Positions 6,646-12,489 of a DNA stretch of 12,489 bases are shown in pieces. The stretch is from the NCBI GenBank assembly GCA_943324165.2, contig CALPKO020000010.1, positions 1 through 12,489 of the forward strand. Direction: 5' to 3'. The notes under the pieces were generated by a model. The model searched no databases, had not been told where the DNA came from, and saw only the letters and a program-made list of their open reading frames with translations. Numbering within the stretch: the first letter of the stretch is position 1; each line of letters opens with the position of its first letter. Both the position numbers and the translations under genes were made by a program. Origin of the DNA: Bdellovibrio sp. ZAP7. Lineage in GTDB: Bacteria; Bacteroidota; Bacteroidia; Flavobacteriales; Flavobacteriaceae.

Positions 6646-7544
6646 TAACTTTTTATCAATTTCATAATTCTGTTAAAATCTTCTTCAGAATGAAATGGAA
6701 TTGTAATTTTTCCTTTCCCGTTTCCAGCTACTTTCACATCTACTTTTGCGCCAAAATAATTTGTAAATGATTTTTTTTCGTCATCATTAACCACAAATGT
6801 TGATGGCTTAACTTTAGAAATTGCTTTTGGCTTTAAGCTTTCTTGATAATTTTTAACCAATGTTTCAGTTTCACGTACAGAAAGATTTTGGCTTACAATT
6901 TTATGATAAATGTCGCTCTGGACATCTTGATTTTCAATATTAATCATGGCACGACCGTGTCCCATGGAAATAAATCCGTCGCGGATGCCAGTTTGAATAA
7001 TTGGGTCTAGTTTCAAAAGTCGCAAATAATTTGCAATTGTTGAGCGTTTTTTCCCAACTCTATCGCTCATTTGTTCTTGAGTAAGCTGAATTTCGTCAAT
7101 CAAACGTTGGTAAGAAAGTGCGATTTCAATTGGATCTAAATCGTGACGTTGTATATTTTCGACCAAAGCCATTACCAAAGATTCGTTGTCGTTGGCAATT
7201 CTTATGTAAGCAGGAATTACTGATAATCCAGCAATTTTTGAAGCCCGAAGTCTTCGTTCACCTGAAATAAGTTGGTAAGTATTAAAAGCTAATTTTCTAA
7301 CTGTAATAGGTTGAATAACACCCAATTCTTTTATAGAAGTTGCTAATTCATTGAGCGAATCTTCATTAAAATTGCTTCGTGGTTGAAACGGATTAATTTC
7401 AATTACATCTAATTCTAGCTCGATGATATTGCCTACAACTTTATCAGCATTTTTATCACTTACAGATTTTATATCGTTGTCTGGATCTTTTAATAAAGCG
7501 GATAATCCACGACCAAGAGCTTGTTTTTTTACAGCTTGTGCCAT
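6645..7544 (-). CDS. parB: Chromosome-partitioning protein ParB
   Basis: ParB (Spo0J family) binds parS sites near the replication origin, spreads as a CTP-dependent clamp, and works with ParA in chromosome segregation. The 299-residue protein contains the N-terminal LGRGLSALL segment (10-18), which in relatives contacts ParA. The ParB/Srx nuclease-like domain (about 41-133) includes NPFQPR (51-56), SGERRLRA (94-101) and VENIQRHDL (128-136). A helix-turn-helix follows at about 154-175 (LTQEQMSDRVGKKRSTIANY). The linker (about 230-260) is Lys-rich, and a C-terminal dimerisation-type region ends in MKLIKS. All key family motifs are intact. It lies 5 bases after parA, and its TAG stop overlaps the DUF5683 GTG. 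No canonical parS was recognised in the window. Confidence 0.97.
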   Translation of the reverse strand: MAQAVKKQALGRGLSALLKDPDNDIKSVSDKNADKVVGNIIELELDVIEINPFQPRSNFNEDSLNELATSIKELGVIQPITVRKLAFNTYQLISGERRLRASKIAGLSVIPAYIRIANDNESLVMALVENIQRHDLDPIEIALSYQRLIDEIQLTQEQMSDRVGKKRSTIANYLRLLKLDPIIQTGIRDGFISMGHGRAMINIENQDVQSDIYHKIVSQNLSVRETETLVKNYQESLKPKAISKVKPSTFVVNDDEKKSFTNYFGAKVDVKVAGNGKGKITIPFHSEEDFNRIMKLIKS

Positions 7545-7549
7545 CTTAA

Positions 7550-8314
7550 TTAACTGTTTTTCTTAATGATTTCTTGTGCCAAATGAAGATAATTTGCTGC
7601 TCCTTTACTTGATGCATCATAGTTAATAATGCTTTCTCCAAAACTTGGTGCCTCGCTTAATTTTACATTGCGTTGGATGATTGTTTTAAAAACCATATCA
7701 CTAAAATGTTTTTGAACTTCTTCAACCACTTGGTTTGATAAACGCAATCTAGAGTCAAACATCGTCAATAACAAACCTTCGATATCTAAATCTGGATTGT
7801 GGATTTTTTGCACACTTTTGATGGTGTTCAACAATTTTCCCAATCCTTCGAGCGCAAAATATTCGCACTGAATTGGAATAATAACCGAGTCCGCACAAGT
7901 CAGGGCATTTAAAGTTAACAAACCTAAAGATGGAGCACAGTCTATCAAAATATAATCGTACTTTTCTTTTATGTCACTCAATGCTTGCTTGAGCATGTAT
8001 TCTCTATTTTCCTTATCTACGAGCTCAATTTCTATCGCAACAAGATCAATGTGAGCAGGAATTATGTCAACATTTGGCGCGGAACATTTTATAATTCCTT
8101 CTTCTGGCTTGTTACTATGTTCAAGAATTTGGTATGTTCCTATTTCGATGGTATCAATATCAATTCCTAAGCCCGAACTTGCGTTTGCTTGAGGGTCAGC
8201 ATCAATAAGCAACACTTTTTTTTCTAAAACACCCAAAGAAGCTGCTAAATTAACAGATGTTGTTGTTTTTCCTACACCGCCTTTTTGGTTGGCAATTGCA
8301 ATGATTTTACCCAT
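7550..8314 (-). CDS. parA: Chromosome-partitioning ATPase ParA (Soj type)
   Basis: ParA ATPases bind DNA nonspecifically as ATP dimers and drive movement of ParB-parS complexes. The 254-residue protein has the deviant Walker A motif KGGVGKTT (11-18), the A' motif DADPQA (38-43), Walker B ILIDCAPSLG (122-131), and the R-N-V-K-L-S-E-A-P-S-F-G segment (215-226) typical of chromosomal Soj-like proteins. There is no N-terminal helix-turn-helix, so it matches the short chromosomal type rather than the plasmid P1-type. It is the first gene of the tightly packed parA-parB-DUF5683-dapB run. A promoter-like pair of boxes and a perfect palindrome lie directly upstream. Confidence 0.97.
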   Translation of the reverse strand: MGKIIAIANQKGGVGKTTTSVNLAASLGVLEKKVLLIDADPQANASSGLGIDIDTIEIGTYQILEHSNKPEEGIIKCSAPNVDIIPAHIDLVAIEIELVDKENREYMLKQALSDIKEKYDYILIDCAPSLGLLTLNALTCADSVIIPIQCEYFALEGLGKLLNTIKSVQKIHNPDLDIEGLLLTMFDSRLRLSNQVVEEVQKHFSDMVFKTIIQRNVKLSEAPSFGESIINYDASSKGAANYLHLAQEIIKKNS

Positions 8315-8337
8315 TTATTGTTTTACTTTTTGAGCGG

Positions 8338-8367
8338 TAAAAATACAATTTATTATGGTTTTTTCAA
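8338..8367 (-). promoter_or_regulatory. Candidate promoter of the parA operon
   Basis: On the minus strand, TTG (8367-8365) is followed after 19 bases by TATTTTTA (8345-8338), close to the Bacteroidetes pattern TTTG-N19-21-TAnnTTTG. The start of transcription would be roughly 15-20 bases before the parA ATG at 8314. The final G of the -7 consensus is an A and the first T of TTTG is a C, so this is a partial match. Confidence 0.42.
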
Positions 8368-8373
8368 GGGTTA

Positions 8374-8391
8374 TTTGTTAACAAAAGTTAA
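8374..8391. promoter_or_regulatory. Palindrome upstream of parA, candidate operator
   Basis: TTTGTTAACAAA (8374-8385) is a perfect 12-base palindrome. A second inverted repeat overlaps it: TTAAC-AAAA-GTTAA (8378-8391). The pair lies 6 bases upstream of the candidate -33 element of parA, where an activator or autoregulator could bind. It does not resemble the canonical parS core with CACGTG. The binding protein, if any, is unknown. Confidence 0.35.
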
Positions 8392-8422
8392 TTTTAATTA
8401 CCGTGCCTCAAAGTTTGATATT

Positions 8423-8441
8423 GAAATGTTTGTAGCATTTC
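8423..8441. other. Short inverted repeat in the parA-murB gap
   Basis: GAAATG-TTTGTAG-CATTTC forms a 6-base stem with a 7-base loop, flanked by partly complementary GATATT and TTGATAG. It lies between the murB stop and the parA promoter region. It could be a weak terminator or transcript structure, but no U-run follows it on either strand. Confidence 0.22.
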
Positions 8442-8468
8442 TTGATAGTTGAATCAATCAAAGCCATT

Positions 8469-8488
8469 AAAAATTGTTTATAATTTTT
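8469..8488 (-). terminator. Possible AT-only terminator hairpin after murB
   Basis: Read on the minus strand directly after the murB TAA, AAAAATT-ATAAAC-AATTTTT gives a 7-pair A/U stem with a 6-base loop, ending in a run of five U. It is placed correctly for a murB terminator, but the all-A/U stem is weak and such repeats arise easily by chance in AT-rich DNA. Confidence 0.28.
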
Positions 8489-9502
8489 TTAAATCACATT
8501 TACTTCCGCTTCAATTTGAATGCCAAAGAGCTCAAAAACTGTTTTTTGAATATCTTTTGAAACCGCTAAAATTTCTTGTCCAGTCGCATTGCCATAATTC
8601 ACTAAAACCAATGCCTGATTTTTATGAATTCCTGCATCTCCAAAACGTTTTCCTTTAAATCCAGCTTGCTCAATCAACCAACCAGCTGGCACTTTTACTT
8701 CTGTTTCAGAAATTTCATAAAATTTCATGTCAGGAAATTTAGTATGAATTTTTTCAAAATCAGATTTTAAAAGGATAGGATTTTTAAAGAAACTACCGCT
8801 ATTTCCCAATACTTTAGGATCAGGCAGTTTACTTTGTCTGATAGCAATTACAGCATTACTAACATCAATTAAAGAAGGAGTTTTAATGTTGTTTTTTAAT
8901 AATTCTGATTGAATATCACCATATGAAGTATTTATCTTATGGTTTTTTTTTGTCAATTTAAAAATTACAGACGTAATTATGTATTGGTCTTTCACTTCAT
9001 TTTTAAAAATACTTTCTCTGTATCCAAAATTACATTCTTGGTTTTCGAAAGTTCTGTTAACTAGATTATCAATTTTTACAGCTTCACAAGAAACAAAAGT
9101 ATCTTTGATTTCTGTTCCGTATGCACCAATATTTTGAACTGGTGTTGTACCAACGTTTCCAGGAATTAGCGACATGTTTTCTAATCCACCAAAATCTTGC
9201 TTGATGGTCCACAAAACAAATTCATGCCAGTTTTCGCCAGCTTTACTTTCCACCCAGACAAAATCATCATCTTGATCAACGATTTTTTTTCCTTTCAAAT
9301 CAACATGAATTACCAAGGCATCAATGTCTTTGGTCAAAAGCATATTGCTACCACCTCCTAAAATAAACTTTTTTTTGGTTCTGTTTTCTTGTAATATTGT
9401 TTTCAATTCTTCAACAGAATGTGCGGCTACAAATTGTTTTGCTTTAGCCTCAATACCAAAAGTATTGTAGTTTTTTAAAGAAAAATCGTTAATAATTTCC
9501 AT
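8489..9502 (-). CDS. murB: UDP-N-acetylmuramate dehydrogenase
   Basis: MurB is the cytoplasmic FAD enzyme that reduces UDP-GlcNAc enolpyruvate with NADPH to UDP-MurNAc, the second committed step of peptidoglycan precursor synthesis. The 337-residue product begins with FSLKNYNTFGIEAKA (8-22). FAD-binding motifs are LGGGSNMLL (48-56) and PGNVGTTPVQNIGAYG (114-129). The type I signature FGYRES (159-164) contains Arg162; Ser237 in GNSGSFFKNP is the expected proton donor, and the C-terminus EAEVNVI supplies the catalytic glutamate (331 or 333). Length and motif order fit the E. coli-like type I enzyme. The ATG at 9502 precedes the first motif as expected. The gene starts 37 bases after asnB and has a candidate promoter of its own. 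Confidence 0.97.
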   Translation of the reverse strand: MEIINDFSLKNYNTFGIEAKAKQFVAAHSVEELKTILQENRTKKKFILGGGSNMLLTKDIDALVIHVDLKGKKIVDQDDDFVWVESKAGENWHEFVLWTIKQDFGGLENMSLIPGNVGTTPVQNIGAYGTEIKDTFVSCEAVKIDNLVNRTFENQECNFGYRESIFKNEVKDQYIITSVIFKLTKKNHKINTSYGDIQSELLKNNIKTPSLIDVSNAVIAIRQSKLPDPKVLGNSGSFFKNPILLKSDFEKIHTKFPDMKFYEISETEVKVPAGWLIEQAGFKGKRFGDAGIHKNQALVLVNYGNATGQEILAVSKDIQKTVFELFGIQIEAEVNVI

Positions 9503-9524
9503 TAGATAAATTGAGATTAATAGT

Positions 9525-9532
9525 CAAATTTA
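9525..9532 (-). promoter_or_regulatory. Candidate promoter -7 box of murB
   Basis: On the minus strand TAAATTTG matches the Bacteroidetes -7 consensus TAnnTTTG exactly. Twenty bases upstream is TTTC (9556-9553), three of four matches to the TTTG -33 box, lying inside the end of asnB. The predicted leader to the murB ATG at 9502 is about 15-20 bases. Confidence 0.42.
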
Positions 9533-9533
9533 C

Positions 9534-9549
9534 ATCAATTTAAATTGAT
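9534..9549. promoter_or_regulatory. Perfect 16-base palindrome across the asnB stop codon
   Basis: ATCAATTTAAATTGAT is its own reverse complement over all 16 bases. It contains the asnB TAA and lies between the proposed -33 and -7 boxes of murB. It might be a repressor site on murB, or the palindrome may be accidental: it is nearly all A/T with only two C/G pairs, and part of it is constrained by coding sequence. Confidence 0.33.
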
Positions 9550-11408
9550 TTTGAAATTTGAGAAAATTTTCCGACATAATTTTTCATCCAAATGTGCATC
9601 ATAAACAAAGGCATGATGTATGGGGTCATTTTTGTTTCGCCTTTTTGAAGATTTTGAATCAATTTATCAATAGCAATATTTTCAAAATATGGCATTTGAA
9701 AAAGGTCGCTTTTTGAAAAGCAAGCCAACTCATCTCTAAATGCTGGACTTTTTGTGATATAATCACCCCAAGGCGCACTCAATCCAATTTTTCTAAATTT
9801 AATAATTTCTTTTGGTAATCGAGTTTGCATTGCCTTTTTCTGTAAAAATTTTCCTTTTTTACCTGAAAAAAGCCACTTGTCTTCTAGCGATCCTAATCCA
9901 ACAACCAATCTAGGATCCAAAAAAGGTTCTCTGCATTCGATGGAAGCTCCCATTGTACATCGGTCGTTTCGGTCTAACAATGAACACAAATAGGTGTGTT
10001 GATCAAAATAAAGTGCTTGTCTTCTTAAATTATTTGGATATAAACTTTTCGCATCTTCAAATATAACTTTTCTATAAGTGTTTTTAGGTTCAACTCTTAT
10101 ACCATAAGTTTTCAAAATATCATCTGGATAAATATTTGAACCATTATAAATCACCAATCCTTCTTCGCTTTTAACTTGAGAATAACGAATCAATTTTTCA
10201 AACCTTGGTTTTTTTGAAAATAAATCAATGTTAGAAATAGTAGAAATAGAATGCAATAAGCTTGGAAATTGTAATGGTTTGTAGCGCACATAACCGCCCA
10301 TCAATTCGTCTGCTCCTTCACCTGAAATTAAAACTTTTACTTTTGGCTTTGCCATTTGTGAAACTGCCAAAAGATGGGGTTCACTTAAATGCATAATTGG
10401 TTCGTCTTGAAAATAAGTAGACAACAAAAGTTTATCGTACAAGCAACTATCTTCCAATTGCATAGTTTCAAAATCATAATTGCACATTTCTGCCATCAAC
10501 TTTGCTAAATGAGCTTCATTGTGAAGCTCTTCTTTAAAACCAATGTTAAATGTGCTAATGTCTTTGAAATTTTGATGTTTTAACGATGCTAAAACAGAGG
10601 AAGAATCCAGTCCTCCACTAAGTAAAACGCCAACAGGTACATCGCTGACCATGCGTAATTTTATTGAATCATCAAATGTATGTCGAAACCAATCTACAGG
10701 TTTTTTAATTATTTCTTGCTTTTGAATTTCAAGTTTTAAATCCCACCATTTTTTAGTGGTAATTTTTCCGTTTTCAGAAATGGTTAAAAAATGTCCAGGC
10801 AAAAGTTTTTTTACGTTTTCATACAATGTCAGTTCTCCGGCAACAAACCGATTAAAAACATATTCTTCCAAACCATTTTGAGCAATTTTTAGAGGAATTC
10901 CAGCCGTAAAAAGGGCTTTTTGTTCTGATGCAAAATAAAACGCTTCTTTATAAAAGGAATAGTACAATGGTTTTACTCCCATTCTATCTCGTGCAACAAT
11001 TAGTTTTTTTTCTAGCTTATCCCAAATTGCAAAAGCAAACATTCCATTCAATCGGTTCAACATTTCTACGCCATAAAGTTGAAACATTTGCATTAAAACT
11101 TCCGTATCAGAATGGGTTTTTTGAGTAAACCCTTTTGCATTTAACTCAGTATAAAAATCCTTATAATTATAAATTTCGCCATTAAAAACCATTGCGAATC
11201 GACCGTTTTCAGATAAGAAAGGTTGGTGTCCAGCCGCTGAAACATCTAAAATAGCAAGTCTTCTGTGGCCAAAACCAATGTTGTTTTCTAGAAATATTCC
11301 TTTGTCGTCTGGACCACGATGTTCTAGAGCATCACGCATTTTTGTTACAATACGTTCATCTACTTTTTTTTGCGAATGCAAATTTAAAATACCATTTATT
11401 CCACACAT
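9540..11408 (-). CDS. asnB: Asparagine synthase, glutamine-hydrolysing
   Basis: AsnB transfers ammonia from glutamine to an aspartate or related carboxylate activated with ATP. The 622-residue protein begins MCGINGI, placing the nucleophile Cys2 right after the initiator Met. The Ntn glutaminase domain (about 2-200) also shows RGPDD (31-35), GHRRLAILD (47-55), FNGEIYNY (75-82) and SDTE (100-103). The synthetase domain carries the ATP PP-loop SGGLDSS (264-270), SGEGADELMGGY (362-373) and LLDRNDRCTMGASIECREPF (477-496). Size fits bacterial AsnB/AsnO proteins. Its ATG is 2 bases after the stop of a glycosyltransferase gene, so it is probably co-translated with it. Such AsnB proteins in polysaccharide loci can amidate uronic acids instead of making asparagine; sequence alone cannot decide. 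Confidence 0.93.
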   Translation of the reverse strand: MCGINGILNLHSQKKVDERIVTKMRDALEHRGPDDKGIFLENNIGFGHRRLAILDVSAAGHQPFLSENGRFAMVFNGEIYNYKDFYTELNAKGFTQKTHSDTEVLMQMFQLYGVEMLNRLNGMFAFAIWDKLEKKLIVARDRMGVKPLYYSFYKEAFYFASEQKALFTAGIPLKIAQNGLEEYVFNRFVAGELTLYENVKKLLPGHFLTISENGKITTKKWWDLKLEIQKQEIIKKPVDWFRHTFDDSIKLRMVSDVPVGVLLSGGLDSSSVLASLKHQNFKDISTFNIGFKEELHNEAHLAKLMAEMCNYDFETMQLEDSCLYDKLLLSTYFQDEPIMHLSEPHLLAVSQMAKPKVKVLISGEGADELMGGYVRYKPLQFPSLLHSISTISNIDLFSKKPRFEKLIRYSQVKSEEGLVIYNGSNIYPDDILKTYGIRVEPKNTYRKVIFEDAKSLYPNNLRRQALYFDQHTYLCSLLDRNDRCTMGASIECREPFLDPRLVVGLGSLEDKWLFSGKKGKFLQKKAMQTRLPKEIIKFRKIGLSAPWGDYITKSPAFRDELACFSKSDLFQMPYFENIAIDKLIQNLQKGETKMTPYIMPLFMMHIWMKNYVGKFSQISKSI

Positions 11409-11410
11409 AA

Positions 11411-12481
11411 CTAATTGTATTTTCTCTGATTAATCAAGTCGTGGTATAGATTGGCAATAATCTTCATATTATTTCGGTAATCCGCATTTTTTTCAACGAA
11501 TTTTCGATTTTCCACAAGTGCATTTTTTCTATAATCTTCATTCATAAAGGCCCAAATCAATTCATCGGCTAGCATTTGTGGATCATCAAGTGTAATAAGT
11601 TGACCGTTTTTTCTGTGGTCAATCCAGCTACTATTTCCGGGTAGATTTGTTACAATAGGATAACAATACGTTGCCATTGCTTCAAATAATGATGCAGAAA
11701 CACCTTCTGTAGTAGGCATACTGATATAGAAATCAGCATCCTGAAGAAGTTGCGGTAATGCGGTGTTCAGAATCCGTCCTTTAAAAATAACTTTATTATC
11801 TATATTTAATTTTTTCGCTAGATTTTTTAAATTGTTTGTTTCAGGTCCATCGCCAACAATTGTTAGTACGAAATCGATTCTTTGCTGATTTAAAATCGCA
11901 AAAGCTTTTAAAATAATTTCATGTCTGTATTCTGGCAACAAAGAACGGGTTACGATTGCATTTATTTTATTTGCATTGACCGAAGTTGGGTTATAAAAAA
12001 AAGCTTCTAAATCGATGCCTTTTGATAAAATCAGCACTTTTTGCATGTCTACATTTGCTTCTTTCATTGAAATCGTCATTACCGGTCCCCAAGCATGAAT
12101 CAAAGTTGCTTTTTTGAATGCATAATTTTGAATTACTTTTTTCAAAGGCAATAAAATTGAATTGTCTGGCCACAAATCAGTTCTTCCTTGTTGTGCAATG
12201 GCAACGGGTTTTACTCCACACAAGGCGGCCAAAAATCCATAACTTGTTGTTCTTTCTGCAATTACCATATCTGGCTTCTGCTGTTTTATGATTTTTTTTA
12301 TTTTAAAAATGGCAGTTGTATATTCTAGTATTCTTAAAACCCTATTTATAAAAGTATTGCTTGGTTTTTTGAGTTCCCAAGTGATAATTTCAAAATTTCC
12401 GAATTTTTTCAAGCCGTTCATCCAAGTGATGGCGTCGGCCCTGTAAGATTCTCCAAGAAAAAGTATTTTCTTTTGTTTCAT
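11411..12481 (-). CDS. Glycosyltransferase, GT4-like (group 1) family
   Basis: This 356-residue protein has the two-Rossmann GT-B layout of family GT4. The N-terminal half begins KQKKILFLGESYR. The C-terminal half has TRSLLPEYRHE (178-188, the basic residues that usually contact the nucleotide-sugar phosphates), VGDGPETNNL (209-218), the KGRI segment (234-237), and the E-x7-E motif TEGVSASLFEAMA (258-270), with Glu259 and Glu267. It probably transfers a hexose or similar sugar to a lipid-linked glycan or surface polysaccharide in the cytoplasm; donor and acceptor are unknown. No signal peptide or clear membrane helix is present. The ATG at 12481 shares its A with a TAA (TAATG), suggesting coupling to an upstream gene outside the window; its own stop is 2 bases before asnB. 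Confidence 0.9.
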   Translation of the reverse strand: MKQKKILFLGESYRADAITWMNGLKKFGNFEIITWELKKPSNTFINRVLRILEYTTAIFKIKKIIKQQKPDMVIAERTTSYGFLAALCGVKPVAIAQQGRTDLWPDNSILLPLKKVIQNYAFKKATLIHAWGPVMTISMKEANVDMQKVLILSKGIDLEAFFYNPTSVNANKINAIVTRSLLPEYRHEIILKAFAILNQQRIDFVLTIVGDGPETNNLKNLAKKLNIDNKVIFKGRILNTALPQLLQDADFYISMPTTEGVSASLFEAMATYCYPIVTNLPGNSSWIDHRKNGQLITLDDPQMLADELIWAFMNEDYRKNALVENRKFVEKNADYRNNMKIIANLYHDLINQRKYN

Positions 12482-12489
12482 TACTCATC

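Noticed and set aside
8315..8488. parS or origin-like site next to parA
   Set aside because: No CACGTG-centred parS-like 16-mer and no cluster of DnaA boxes (TTATCCACA-like) was recognised here; an exhaustive motif scan could still find a diverged site.
8449..8658. Plus-strand frame opposite the 3' end of murB
   Set aside because: It is antisense to conserved MurB C-terminal coding sequence, with no recognisable domain or spacing to neighbours.
11991..12173. 60-codon minus-strand frame within the glycosyltransferase gene
   Set aside because: It lies wholly inside a gene with intact GT4 motifs, in another frame, and has no family resemblance.
1..12489. Defence, toxin-antitoxin, mobile element or CRISPR content
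   Set aside because: All larger genes match housekeeping or envelope families, and no transposase, recombinase, terminal repeats or spaced direct repeats were seen. The basic/acidic small pair at 1346-1716 lacks any toxin-antitoxin hallmark beyond small size.

Overview
The window is AT-rich bacterial DNA that looks like a member of the Flavobacteriaceae, probably Flavobacterium or a close relative. Four things point there: gene products with Bacteroidetes-specific architecture (a long LepB with a DUF5684-like N-terminus, a DUF5683 protein, a WbqC-like protein); the linkage ParA-ParB-DUF5683-DapB-LepB, recalled as common in flavobacteria; upstream regions without Shine-Dalgarno sequences; and several boxes resembling the Bacteroidetes -7 element TAnnTTTG. 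Almost all of the sequence is coding. The longest gap is 174 bases (8315-8488), so no stretch of 300 bases lacks a gene. No tRNA, rRNA, CRISPR array, insertion sequence or prophage gene was seen.

Left part, plus strand (1-2877). The 3' end of a radical SAM gene is cut by the window edge. It is followed by a DUF1543 protein with an internal duplication, a 50-residue very basic protein shorter than a typical ORF cutoff, and a 70-residue acidic helical protein. The last three are packed 2 and 5 bases apart. After a 108-base gap with a possible promoter comes a membrane-anchored endonuclease/exonuclease/phosphatase-family protein.

Middle part, minus strand (2874-8314). In transcription order these are parA, parB, a DUF5683 gene, dapB, lepB and a WbqC-like gene. 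The first four are almost gapless (5-base gap, 1-base overlap, 2-base gap) and probably form one operon that joins chromosome segregation, diaminopimelate/lysine synthesis and an envelope protein of unknown role. LepB follows after 126 bases that contain two imperfect dyads. The WbqC-like gene converges on the phosphatase-family gene, and their stop codons overlap.

Right part, minus strand (8489-12489). A GT4-like glycosyltransferase is followed 2 bases later by a glutamine-dependent asparagine synthase, then murB. The TAATG junction at the right edge suggests that the glycosyltransferase is itself coupled to an upstream gene, as at the end of a surface-polysaccharide locus. MurB (peptidoglycan precursor) has its own candidate promoter, overlapping a perfect 16-base palindrome at the end of asnB.

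Overall this is mainly conserved housekeeping and envelope territory. I do not see a defence system, mobile element or other clearly new multi-gene system. The least explained parts are the three small genes at 789-1716 and the palindromic sites before parA, lepB and murB.
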